Below, piece after piece: positions 42,690-54,500 of a stretch of DNA of 64,000 nt. The first letter of the stretch is position 1, and the number at the start of each line of letters is the position of its first letter. The notes under the pieces were generated by a model. It saw nothing but the letters and a program-made list of their open reading frames with translations, did not search any database and was not told the DNA's origin. The DNA comes from Zoroaster sp. YZ-2022 (Eukaryota > Echinodermata > Asteroidea > Forcipulatida > Zoroasteridae). The position numbers were made by a program, and so were the translations under genes. The stretch is from contig CM055828.1 in NCBI GenBank assembly GCA_029582265.1, forward strand, positions 12,993,777-13,057,776. The letters run 5' to 3'.

Positions 42690-43330
42690 AGGCCGTATTC
42701 ATAAAAATAAGTAATTACTTACTAGTAAATGCTATAAGTAAAAGCAACAGCTAGGTAAGTAAAAGGTCTAGTCTAAGCAATTGCTAAAAATCTTATTCAT
42801 AACCATTTGCTAAATGATTACAGTTGTTACTTGCCTCGGCTAGTAAGTTCTCAAGTAGTTGCTATTGTACTACAGTACCATCCACGAGTCTCGGTATTTG
42901 GTGGTATGAAGGTGTTTGCAAGCCATTCCACATTTTCTTTGTCAAACCTAAATAAAGTTCTGTAAGTGGTAGGGTTGACTTCATAACGATTAAGCCTGAT
43001 GTTATACACCTTAGGTTGTGGTCTTGGGACGAAAAACATGGCAGAAAATGTGATATGTCTGTATTGGCTAAACAGCAAGCCAAAAATTAGGTGCTTGTAC
43101 AATCACTAGTAAATGCTAGTCGAAGGTCATTTTTATGAATACAAATTGAAGTAGGTGCTAATTTCTCTAGCATTTACTTATAAGTAAAAAGCAATTACTA
43201 ATGCTTAAAACTTGTAGCTTTTACTTGAAAGTCATTGCTTATTTCTATGAATACACATTTAAGTAAAAGGTTAGTAAAAGGGGGTTGTTACTTTAGTAAA
43301 AGCAATTACTTATTTTTATGAATACGGCCT
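42690..43330. mobile_element. PIF/Harbinger-like element with decayed transposase
   Basis: TIRs are AGGCCGTATTCATAAAAATA on the left and its exact inverse on the right; matching continues through AGTAATTACTT-like sequence. Flanking bases share TA. The interior contains a Harbinger-type transposase fragment on the - strand (42851-43102), and AAGTAATTAC/TTTACTTA words dominate the rest. Confidence 0.8.
42851..43102 (-). pseudogene. HARBI1-like transposase N-terminal fragment
   Basis: The - strand frame reads RPQPKVYNIRLNRYEVNPTT followed by YRTLFRFDKENVEWLANTF. It resembles the N-terminal part of PIF/Harbinger transposases, where FRF.KE.V.WL is characteristic. The catalytic DDE region is missing, so only a remnant remains in an otherwise MITE-sized element. 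Confidence 0.65.
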
Positions 43331-44265
43331 AATGTCTAAAAATTAAAAATGTTTTTTTTTTTAGAATAATGTATCAAGGTCTGCATGCTAATTTTTAAAA
43401 GATTTTTTTTTTTCTTTCTTTTTTTGTGCAAGTGTTAAGTATGCCAGAGATCTTACCTGAATTGTTTTGTAATTTGCGAGACATCAGATCAATTAGGACA
43501 CAATTTCTTATGACGCAGTTTAATATAAGATTATAAAAGTAAAAACAGTTCTCATGGTTTGTTGAGATCATATTATGTTCTTTTCCAAACTGTGATCAAG
43601 GACAGATTTTTTTTATAGAAAAATCTATTATGACAAAACTATTTACTGTATGCTTAGGCCAAAAACAAAGAGTAAGTTTCTGGTCATAGGTCGGCTTGAA
43701 AATCAGTGCGGTCACACGTGTTTTTTTTGGTAATGTTTTTTGGGGTTTTTTGCCAACCAGTGAAATATGTGATACATGTATATGCGGTTATTGGAACTAG
43801 ACTAAATTTCCCATATACAAAGTATGGTGGCTAAGAGAGGACTCATAAATCAGGCAAATGTTCGTACCCCTATAGATGTAAAAAAAAAAAAGTCGTTTAA
43901 AACACAGTACGACAGAATTCCAATCGATCCAGCAATTTGGACATTGTTTCATAGCAAAAAAACAAAATAAAAAAATAACAATGCCGACAAGCAGGTCTGA
44001 AGCACACAGAAACCGAAGACTTTTTTGGCCTTAAATACCTTGTTTTTCCCCAAATACCCTAAAACCATTTATTAGTATTACTCAATAAATTTTATTCCAA
44101 GTATCTCTTTTAATGTGGCTGATATTTTCCCAAAGTGTACATATTTAAAGTGAGATTGTTTTATATTAATATAATCAAGAAGGAAAAATAAAGAGACGTC
44201 ATAACTAAATATATTTGTATCAAAATAAATGTTTTTATTTAAGATATTGACAAAATAAGGAGGCA
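43331..44265. other. AT-rich intergenic, nothing recognised
   Basis: Homopolymer-rich sequence between the two convergent genes. No exon, SINE or TIR structure was recognised. Confidence 0.5.
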
Positions 44266-44269
44266 GCCA

Positions 44270-44480
44270 ACATAGGCTAGATGGTTGAGCACCAGCTTTG
44301 ATAACTCAGGTCGCAGGTTCAAATCCTGCTGCAGTAAATTTGTCTTTTATTCATTGTTCATACTTTGGGCCACCAAACGTTTGTTTTGTAAGTTTCCGTG
44401 CTATGAATATTGTGTTAAATGCCGGTGTAAGGGCAAAATTCAAATCAATTGCAGGCCTCCCAGTGTCTAATCTACCAAAT
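44270..44480 (+). mobile_element. tRNA-derived SINE, second family
   Basis: The head has A-box-like GGCTAGATGGTTGAGC and B box GCAGGTTCAAATCCTGC, which forms a clean T stem-loop. The body includes GCCGGTGTAAGGGCAAAATT, shared with the element at 60.5 kb. No matching acceptor stem, so not called a tRNA gene. Confidence 0.65.
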
Positions 44481-44892
44481 ATAGGTTATTATAGGTTTAC
44501 CAAATGCCAAAATATAGGCTTTTATAGTTTATTTCCCGTGATTATGCAGTGTTTAATTAACAAGTTTTTGGTAAATTGCCTACCTTCCGAGTACTTTTTG
44601 CAACCAAGTCCGGCAGAAAATCTAAGAGCGGTACACATGTTACAGTTTGGCTTCTGTTTTTGCTTCATCTCTTTATACTTAGGAAGTAATTTTTCTTCAA
44701 AGCCATGAGGATTTTATGAGGAAGTTGAAAATGTGTTGCAGGAGTTGAAAAAAAAGGTTCCCATTTAGATATATAGGTTTTTATAGGTTTCGCTGGGAGC
44801 AATTGTTTATCAGCTGACGCAAGATTTTCATCAATCTATAGATACTGCAGAACCTGCAGCTATATAGGATTCTAGCTAGCCAATCGTCATCG

Positions 44893-45065
44893 GGCAAGCT
44901 CGGTGGTCGAGAGGTTAAGACGTCTGCACTAGTAAACAGGTCTTGGGTTTGAATCCCGCCCGAGTTGTCTGTGGAGTTGCATCGAGTATACAGTGCTTCA
45001 TACATACATCGGTGTAAGTGCAAATTTCAAATAAATTTGTTATCACCCGACGCAAGAATTTCATT
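44893..45065 (+). mobile_element. tRNA-derived SINE, second family
   Basis: Head GCTCGGTGGTCGAGAGGTTA, then GGGTTTGAATCCCGCCCGAG; body CGAGTATACAGTGCTTCATA, CGGTGTAAGTGCAAATTTCA and the end CCGACGCAAGAATTTCATTA. The body is shared with 44.27 and 60.48 kb. Confidence 0.7.
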
Positions 45066-45207
45066 AATGTATGGACATTATACATGTAGTACATCCTCTT
45101 GTATTGGACTTGAAAATGTCTGTTACAAATTACAAATGTTTTTGTTATAGCACGATACATTTTGGAAAAAGTGCATGTCTGAAATGGTCTGAAATGGTCT
45201 TAAGAGG

Positions 45208-45545
45208 TGTCGTGGCCGAGCGGTCTAGCTTACCGGATTCAAGTTCTGGTGTTAGCAACAGAATGTGGGTTCGAATCACGGCCGTGACACTTGTGTCCTT
45301 GAGCAAGACACTTAATCATAATTGCTTCTCTCCACCCAGGGGTTAAATGGGTACCTGTGAAGGCAGAGTTGGTTTGCTCTATATGCGCTAGAAATGGCAG
45401 CAATTGAGCTGTATACTCCCCAGGGAGCTGAGATGGTTTCAGGAATGATTTATGAGCCTTATGAGCAGGGATAATAATATGCGCCTTGAGCACCACTTAG
45501 TTGGTGGATACGTGCGCTATATAAATCCACACATTATTATTATTA
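45208..45545 (+). mobile_element. tRNA-Leu-derived SINE, most tRNA-like copy
   Basis: The head TCGTGGCCGAGCGGTCTAGC is followed by an anticodon-arm-like CCGGATTCAAGTTCTGG (CAA in the loop, as in tRNA-Leu CAA), then GGGTTCGAATCACGGCC. The body and (ATT)n tail are as in the other copies. Confidence 0.9.
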
Positions 45546-46105
45546 AGAACATTGTCAAAATCAAGGCAAAAATATTGGTGTGTTTGTCAATGCTACTTTT
45601 GATAAGAAAATGGGGATTTTTGTGTAGCATTTTGCTATGTGAAACAAGGAAATCAATGCATAAATATTGAGACAAGAAAGAAACAGCAACATCCAGTTTC
45701 CCCCGCATTCTTTAATATGATTTACACTGACATGGAAGTCAACAAAGAGGAGAAATTAAGCAATAAAAAATGTTATACACATAAAAACACAAATGCCTTC
45801 AACTAATGACAGGAGAGAAAACAAAAATAAACATTTTACAGTAGAAATATATCACAAGATTGTTTTGAGTAGGGCGCAAATTCTCGGTGCCCAGTATTAT
45901 CTTTGGAAATAACCAATTACCATATTAAAGATACACTCCCATGTCCCGTTGTGCTGCTAATGAGCTTAAAATATTGTATCCCTTTAAAAAAAAATTAATT
46001 AATGTAATTAATTCAACATTCCAGCAAGTAACTTTTATTAGTTACGACGTACAATTCTGATGGAATGCCATATTTCATAGTGCAATATCAAACAACCATG
46101 CTGCG
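45546..46105. other. Intergenic, nothing recognised
   Basis: AT-rich sequence without recognisable exons or repeat ends. It may include the downstream (3' UTR or flanking) part of the CSTF3 transcript, but no poly(A) site could be chosen. Confidence 0.4.
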
Positions 46106-46266
46106 GCAAATTTCACAGAGCTGCTAAGCTTACCAGAAACACTTGCTAAGCAGATTTCTTTGGTTACCAGCCAAACTTTCCTACAAAATGTATGCATTTT
46201 GGCTGGTAGTCTGTTTTATATTGCTTAGCAAAATTCTATGCTTAGCAACTCTATAAAATTGGGCCC
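46106..46266. mobile_element. Short MITE, GGGCCCAATTT family, copy 1
   Basis: Left end AATTTCACAGAGCTGCTAAG and right end TTAGCAACTCTATAAAATT followed by GGGCCC face each other. The internal ACCAGCCAAA/TTTGGCTGGT pair also forms a hairpin. Confidence 0.7.
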
Positions 46267-46722
46267 TGAACAGAAGGTAGATTTCCAGCATAAGTATTGC
46301 ATCACACAAAATACACTATGCATCTACATTGTATTGTTCACCGTGATTAACCCTCCTACACATGGATGCCACTCCGATCCACTAAATTCTGTTCTTTAGC
46401 AACCTTCAGTACATACATGTACAAGCCTGCTGTCCTTTCCATGTAATCTTACAAAATCAACTGTGTCACCCAAGGCCACTGTAAATGTTTGAACATATTA
46501 GTATGGCCTGCAGTGTATCAATGGGAGACCACTTTACCCTGCAATCTCAGTGGTGTGACAGTGCACAGAAGGGTAACCATAGGAGGCCACTGGCAACAGC
46601 TAATGGCTTGGAGTGGCCTGAATGGGTTGTTTCAAAAATTGCACTGATTGTATGAGGATTAAAGAGAAAGTACACCATTGATAAACGTCCATTCTGCTGT
46701 GTATCACTTCATGTGAACACAC

Positions 46723-46893
46723 GGGCCAATTTCTTAGCTTATCAGAAAATTTGGTTCGGCAGCTTTAGATGGTCACCAGCAGAAATGTTCATACAAAATG
46801 AACAGACTTGGCTGGTAGTCTGTTTAATATTGCTTAGCCAAAATATTTGATAAGCAATATTTTTCTGCTTAGAAGCTGTATGAAATTGGTCCC
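46723..46893. mobile_element. Short MITE, GGGCCCAATTT family, copy 2
   Basis: Begins GGGCCAATTTCTTAGCTTA and ends GTATGAAATTGGTCCC, with the internal GGCTGGTAGTCTGTTTAATA shared with copy 1. Confidence 0.7.
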
Positions 46894-46991
46894 AGATAAT
46901 ATCAAACAGCTGACCTGTGAATGTTTCTTTCAGCTCATCACATTATGTAATTGATGAAAAAGAAAAATTGTGAAAATCAGAGCAGACATTC

Positions 46992-47177
46992 AACAGGGCA
47001 TGGAATCAGTGTCCTAGTTTAAGATGAACACAGTGACTGAAAATTACTGGCTCATTTATGCAGCAGCAACGGTAATATGACCTTATCATATGGGCATTAT
47101 TTTCAATCACTGAGTTTAATCTAAAACTAGCACTCTGATTCCATGCCTTGTTGATCGTGATGATATTGACCCTTTAA
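46992..47177. mobile_element. Foldback MITE related to 6341-6437
   Basis: AACAGGGCATGGAATCAG faces CTGATTCCATGCCTTGTT; the right end is GATGATATTGACCCTTTAA. The inner TTTAAGATGAACACAGTGAC is shared with 6.34 kb and 58.56 kb. Confidence 0.65.
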
Positions 47178-47478
47178 CAGATGTTTATATATTGTATTTT
47201 AATGACAGCATTGAAATAAACGTAATCATTTTAGCATGAAAATTTGATAGTTCGTTATCATAATTCTGATGCACATAATTTCGGAGTGATGATGATGATG
47301 ATGATGGTTCAAAAATCCACTGAAATCTTTCAGTCTAAGGTGGTATCATTTTGAGTAAAATTTGAAAGCATTTTCACTATTTTCTCACTAATGAAATATA
47401 ACATTCACAGGTTGGTATTTTTAGTGAATCTTAATTCATACTCATTGAAGCAGTTTTGTCAACATTACCTTTCCTTAA

Positions 47479-47831
47479 CCCTAACTCCCTAGGCCCATTT
47501 GCTTACATATTACCTGAATCCTCAAAAATCCTTCAGTAGTAAAGCAAGCACATGACATGTATGCACACATGTGTTTCTAATCTGTGATACATGTACATGG
47601 CCAGGGACCCTCCCTGCATGCAATAGAGCAATAAACAGTGTCCACTGACCCAAGCACTGACCTTGCAATCACTACAACAAACATGAAAAGGCAAGTATGC
47701 CTGATAACCTCAATCCTCCAAAATCCTCCAAAATCCTTCACTTTCGCAAAGAGCATGTAGCACGTAACTTCAATCCTTCAAAATCCTTCACTTTGGCAAA
47801 GAGGATTTGGGAGGATTTGGGAAGGTTAGGG
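47479..47831. mobile_element. TTAA-flanked element, family B copy 1 (CCCTAACTCC ends)
   Basis: Bounded by TTAA at 47475-47478 and 47832-47835. Ends CCCTAACTCCCTAGGCCC and (inverted) CCCTAACCTTCCCAAATC. Contains ATCCTCCAAAATCCTTCA repeats. A second copy lies inverted at 55.92 kb. Confidence 0.75.
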
Positions 47832-48381
47832 TTAATAAACAGGTTATTTCTCTACTAAACAAAAAAACAAATCCAATATTCAACATAAAATCTATATAGA
47901 ACCTCCTGTGGAATTGAATTGGCCTGAAATGTGAAACTAATTCTTGCAAGTGAAAAAACATAATACTGTTCTAATTCTTTGACTGAAGTAACAAATTACA
48001 CAGTTACTGAATTCTAACAAAGTGAGTCACATGAGGGCCACTGAACTGACTTCAATTAAATTTACAAACTTTCTTGTGAGCATTTCATTCTTTTAAAATA
48101 TTTGCTTCTCTCAAATAATTTCATTAAACCTCCTATTGACCTGCCAAAACCCTTGGGCGGTCAGTTTTGCAAGGTGGAATAACTGTGTAGAACATATTTC
48201 TATGTACAGTGTAGATGCATTCCCACACACAACCACTACACATTGCTGGAAATTACATTTTAACCTTCAATAAGCTTTTGAGGGATGAAACTAAGTTCTC
48301 AAGATGGTGATCCAAACAAAACAACCCGACAGTTCACTTACAATACAAATTAAAAAAAAAAAAGTTGTTCGATGCTCGCTT

Positions 48382-48560
48382 CTACCTAACCCGTTTCTGT
48401 TGTCGGCTGCGATAGATGTCGTGAGCGGGGGCGCTGTGCGTCTCCTCGTCCTCGTCGGAATCCTCGTTCTTGTCACCGGCTCGTTTGCGCTTGCTGCCGC
48501 CACCGTCCTCGTCATTGTCACCCGTCTCACCATTCATAGAGATGTCTTGTATTTTAGTTG
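48382..48560 (-). CDS. CSTF3: CSTF3 last exon
   Basis: Encodes a GE-, ND- and lysine-rich tail with [17 protein letters not shown] and the conserved end [16 protein letters not shown] at 48382-48384. Acceptor GAACTCAG. It is GC- and CpG-richer than the surrounding introns. Confidence 0.94.
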
Positions 48561-51500
48561 CTGAGTTCAAACAGACAAAGAGGTTTTTGAAATGAAGATA
48601 TATTTTGATCTGACTAGGGTCTCCAGGATACAGATTTTTTAATTTTTTTATTTATTATTTTTTTTATTTACTGTCAGTCACCCTAAACAAGGCCAATAGC
48701 CACTAGAGTGTAAGGGGTTACATATGTGATATGTCATCCACCAATTTAAGCAAGATTACATTGTTTTTCTTAAAGTTAAATAGATCGTAAGTTGGTGGAA
48801 ACCAATCAGCTGGAAGGGCGTTTCATTGTAATGCTGTTCTAGGGAAGAAGCTATCCAAATGGAACTTACTCTTGATTTTGGGGAGTCAAAGATAATGAGG
48901 GTGTTCACCTGCTTGTTTAGCAAAGCGCACGAGAGAAATCCCTGCGCTTAGGTACTAGCTCATGTAGCTCAGCAGAAAAAAGTGAGAGACTGCCAACTAT
49001 AGAGTTGGATAGCTCAGTTGGTAGAGCACCAGTCCATTAATCTGGAGGTTACAGGTTCTTGTCCCCTTTAAGATCCCTAGCTGTACGCCTTGTATAGGTT
49101 TCATGGCTTCTGACTTGATCCCCCAGAACAAAGGTCAATTGGGAGACCGTCAACTATAGAGATGGATAGCTCAGTTGGTAGAGCATCAGTCAATTAATCT
49201 GGAAGTTACAGGTTCTTGTCCCCTTCAAGATCCCTAGCTGTACGCCTTGTATAGGTTTCATGGCTTCTGACTTGTTCCCCCAGAACAAAGGAACTGACAA
49301 CTGAGAGACCACCAACTATAGAGCTGGATAGCTCAGTTGGTAGAGCATCAGTCCATTAATCTGGAGGTTACAGGTTCTTGTCCCCTTTAAGATCCCTAGC
49401 TGTACGCCTTGTATAGGTTTCATGGCTTCTGACTTGTTCCCCCAGAACAAAGGAACTGACAACTGAGAGACCACCAACTATAGAGCTGGATAGCTCAGTT
49501 GGTAGAGCATCAGTCCATTAATCTGGAGGTTACAGGTTCTTGTCCCCTTCAAGATCCCTAGCTGTAACACCTTGTATAGGTTTCATGGCTTCTGACTTGT
49601 TCCCCCAGAACAAAGGTACTGACAACTGAGACCACCAACTATAGAGATGGATAGCTCAGTTGGTAGAGCATCAGTCAATTAATCTGGAGGTTACAGGTTC
49701 TTGTCCCCTTTAAGATCCCTAGCTGTACGCCTTGTATAGGTTTCATGGCTTCTGACTTGTTCCCCCAGAACAAAGGAACTGACAACTGAGAGACCACCAA
49801 CTATAGAGCTGGATAGCTCAGTTGGTAGAGCATCAGTCCATTAATCTGGAGGTTACAGGTTCTTGTCCCCTTCAAGATCCCTAGCTGTAACACCTTGTAT
49901 AGGTTTCATGGCTTCTGACTTGTTCCCCCAGAACAAAGGTACTGACAACTGAGAGACCACCAACTATAGAGATGGATAGCTCAGTTGGTAGAGCATCAGT
50001 CCATTAATCTGGAGGTTACAGGTTCTTGTCCCCTTCAAGATCCCTAGCTGTAACGCCTTGTATAGGTTTCATGGCGTCCGACTTGCGCCCCCAGAACAAA
50101 GGAACTGACAACTGAGAGACCACCAACTATAGAGCTGGATAGCTCTATAGGACTGGAAATTCACTCTTGCAGGGTCAAGGCCACTTTTCCTGAGTATTAG
50201 GGCACTTTCATTAGACTATCAGTATGTCTATGAGAACATTTGTAAGGGGCACCAAGGTCAAGACGTGAAATTCCAGGCCTGTATTACCTACACACATTGT
50301 GCCAGCTTTATAGAATCCAGTCCATTGCATTGTACTTCAACTGTTTGCTTGCACAACAAGCACGATAATGAGTTCGGTATCGAGACCTATTGTGGAAGGC
50401 TGTTTCTGAGTTCATTTCAGGGCTATGGCTATCGGCTGCAACGGCAATGTTGAAGTATAGGTAGATGCAGTGATCTAGCCATAGCAGTAGCCTAAGCTGT
50501 GGGAAAAGTAACATGACAAATAACATGAACTTACGCTCAGGAATTGTACATTCTGCTAGGAGTTTCATTAGGCTGTCAACCTTGACAAATGGACCCTGAA
50601 ACAAAAATTGCAAAAAAAAGATTGAAAGTTGGTGGGATTTTGGTTTGGAAATATACAGTGGGCTGAATGGAATAAGAAAACAACAAGGATGGAATGGAAT
50701 AGGACCGGAGACTGAAATTAAAAAATTAAAATTAAGCAGAACTCACAGGAATACAAAAATAAACAGAACTGAACAAAAGAAATAAACCAGAATGGAACAA
50801 TAAAAGATTGGAGCATTATTTGTTATTATACTGGCAATTTCAGGAAATTTTCTTTTTCACTGGAACATTTTAATGGAGGAAAGGATAACAAATATACGTG
50901 ATACATATGATGACACACATAACACAATAATTGTGAGGAGCATGCTTTTACAATAAGAACTGATTGCACGATGGTTCCTGCAATAAATGTATATTTGCTC
51001 TAAATTACTGTTCATCCATTTCAAAGTTTTTGTTTTCTCATTTTGAAAGGAAATAACAAATCATCTGATTTAAAACTACCAGTAAAATTGCAAGCGATAC
51101 ATGTACATCCATGAAGAACTGAACAAAATGGTATTATTAAGAAAAATCCATGTGAAACTGTTGGGGAGGACACTTTCCCCCAACCTCCATTTATCCCTCG
51201 TTTTTGGCAGGTTCCAGCCAGGTTTACAACTCTATGAACACTACAATAGAAGAGTCCAGCTGTCTGGTGATAGCTATTGTCAAGGGATTATAGGATTAGT
51301 TAAGTTGTGGTTGCTGTTTCTTTGTGTATCCAATAGGTTCTCCTGGATTATGAGGAGATTAACTCCTCAGTGAAGCGATCTCTTTGTTTGGCTACTAGAA
51401 TCTGGCAGATAATGAGCTCATTATAATACCCAGAGGGAACCAGTGGAGCATTGGAGGAAGATGTCCTTTATCACCAGTAATGACAACTAATTTTTTTTAA

Positions 51501-54500
51501 TGCACCACTATGCGTAAAACTTTTTTTAAATCTTTAAAATGTTGTTCATCATTGGTCAGTGAAGAACTTTACAGCATGGAAAATAAGAATGCTTGACACA
51601 GCTTAAAGTTGTCTGTAAAGATAGCATCTATAGACAAATCCTAAGATGACAAAATTAACGTTGCGCACATCCTGGTTTGATAACGAGGCTCTCAGTGTTG
51701 ACGCATGCGCTGTATGTGATGGGAGCATGAGTCGTTCTATTGTCTACCTCGCATCGGTGTTGTGACTTGACACAGAGAGCCTCGGTTTCAATGCGGAAGT
51801 GAGCAGACTAGGTCAATTTGAAATTCGTCTATGTGTATACAATTTGCCCAATGCACAAGGGTTAGTGTCATTTGAGCCACAATCCCGGCTGACCTGAAAA
51901 CATGCTGGTGGTGGCAATCGAGTAACTATGTGGGCCGCGGCTATTGGCAATGGGAACACACCGCCGAGAACTGGGTGGGAACCTGGTGCTGTGAAGAAAA
52001 ATGTAGAAGAAAAAAATGCTAATGTTAATCTCTCTGCATCAGCACACTGCGTCTCAATGGTTTACATTGTTAATGAATAATAATAATAATAATAACATGG
52101 ACTTATATAGCACGAATATCCACCAAACTGGTGCTCAAGGCGCATTACATTATTACCCCTGCTCATCAGGCGCATAAATCATTCCTGAAACCATCTCAGC
52201 TCCCTGGGGAGTATACAGCTCAATTGCTGCCATTACAGCGCATATAGGGCTAATCAAACACAACAACCAACTCTGCCCTCACAGGTACCCATTTACCCCT
52301 AGGTGGAGAGAAGCAATTATGGTAAAGTGTTTTGCCCAAGGACACAAGTACCACGGTCGTGGTCGGGATTCGAACCCACATTCTGATGACTCAGCCATCA
52401 GAACACAAATCCGCTTGACAATTTTCTCAAATTTGAATTTAAGAGGAAGGTTCAACATTGGTAATTACCCAATTACAAATATACTGTAGTATTATCCGAA
52501 AGCTTACTTTATGTTAAAAGGAAGGTAAAGCTTTGGTTTTTAGTAACCTATGTTCATTTCATATCCTCTAGAAATATATCATAAAATAAACCTGTGAAAG
52601 TGTTATCACAAGATTCTCATGTCTTTGAGAAAATGACCGTTACATGTTTTGGTTTGTTTTTATGTTTTACCAGATGTAAGCTTGGGCGATAACACGATAA
52701 TATTGAATATCGCGATACCTTTTTTTTTTTATTCGATTACGATATCGGCAAATTGCGATTAAAAAAATACATCGTGAGTCAAATCAGGACAAAATCAGGA
52801 GTCTTTTCAGCTTTCAGAAGTGACAAACAAAAGCGAACTACTTCAGAAGTACATGCACGCTATGCAAACGAATTTGCGATTTATTGTGACGCTTGTAGAG
52901 GGGTACATACCTGTGGTTATTGGCTCTAAAGCAATCATGCATGAATGAAAAAAATAATAATCACGATACTATCGAAAATCGCAATATATGTTTGCCGATA
53001 TATCATGGATGAAAAAAAATTGATATTGCCCAAGCTTGGCAACTTTTTGTAAATTTAACATAACAATTCCTTATCATCTTTACCCCAAGTAAGTTTTCAG
53101 ATAATAATTTGATTATCTGGTTATTACCAATGTTGTACCTTCCTTTGAAGTTGGTAAAGGTACCAGTCATCCTGTAAAATTATAACATCTCAAGAGCACT
53201 CTTATCAGAGAAAAACACTAAAAGCTATGTAGGAGAACACTTTGGCAACACTCAAATAGGCTTTGTGTTTTTGTAAGTTTTAGTGTGGGAACACTGGGTG
53301 CAAAGCCTTTCTGTTTATGGGGACACTACAGTGCTTATTACTAGAAAGACATCGGCAGTTCACAGGTTAAAACAACAGCATTGCCGAGGGAGGGGGAGGG
53401 GGAGGGGGAGGGAGGGGGAGGGGGAGGGGGGAGGGGAGGGGAGGGAGAAGGGAAGGGGGAGGCGGAGGGGGTATACATACGTGCTTGAGATCGTGGTGTG
53501 AAGGGTAGCATCTGACCCAGGTCTGGTCGAGGGAACTCGGTCGCCTTGGACTCCACACCATTCTCATCCTTCCCTTCCGCAGACGCACCAGTATCTTTCT
53601 GGGAGGACGGATTAAGGAGGATCTGCTGAATGGTGTGTTTGTGGGTCAGGTCCTGGGAAGCAAACAAAACAGGAATTATTCAACAGGTTTAAGGAATTAG
53701 TTCATGCACGTATAACTTTAACGAAGATTAGCAATCAAGTCTAAACCCTCCTTCTATCAGTACCATTAACAAGCATCTAAGGCCACTCCAATCTATTACA
53801 GTTGTTGCAAGTGGTCTCATATGCCTACCCTCTTTTCACACCACATAACGTCACCGACACCATGAAGTAACACTCATGTTGATTTTTTAATGCATACGGC
53901 AATGGTCGGGTGTTACTTCGTGGTGTCAGTGACGATAAGATTGCCGGGTAAGGTGGTTTCTTATTGATGCATTGCAGGTCATACTAATATGAGACCTGTT
54001 CCCACAAAACCAGGACAAAGTCGTCAGAAATACTTGATGGTTTTTTAGTTGTTTTTTGGAGTGTTTGAAGGATTTTAATCATCTAGTCCCATCCCCAAAT
54101 GTACCACACACTGGGGATGGGACCAGGTGATAAAACCCTTCAAACACTCTAAAGACAATCAAAAACCATCAAGTATTTCTGGCGACTTTATCCTGGTTTT
54201 CTGAGAACAGGTCTCATATGTTACAAAAATCACCATTTGGGTGCCCAGTGATAACCAGCTGTTCTTGACTATAAATATTACTATACACAGACCTATTGAA
54301 AACCACTAAACCAAGTGGTGGATGTAATTGGAGCTAGTCTTATTTACAGTGGCATTGGGTGGCACTGAGTTGAATTCAAAAGGCTCCTTGATTAATGAGA
54401 AGCAGTAATTGCATGACGTACTTTGTATCCGATGGCCTTGAGTTCTGCCGATGAACAAGGGTAAAGGTCAAGGTATCGGTAGCGATCAACAAGAAGACTA

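Noticed and set aside
44270..44345. Possible real tRNA gene (clean B box GGTTCAAATCC)
   Set aside because: No closing acceptor stem, and the downstream body matches SINE sequence found elsewhere in the window.
49007..50152. Functional tRNA-Lys gene cluster
   Set aside because: Acceptor stems do not pair, anticodon loop position 33 is C and the B box is altered in every unit, so these are tRNA-derived repeats rather than tRNA genes.
53341..53667. 108-codon frame on the - strand taken as a whole gene
   Set aside because: Only the first part is real coding sequence, a CSTF3 exon; the Pro/Ser-rich end is intronic low complexity.
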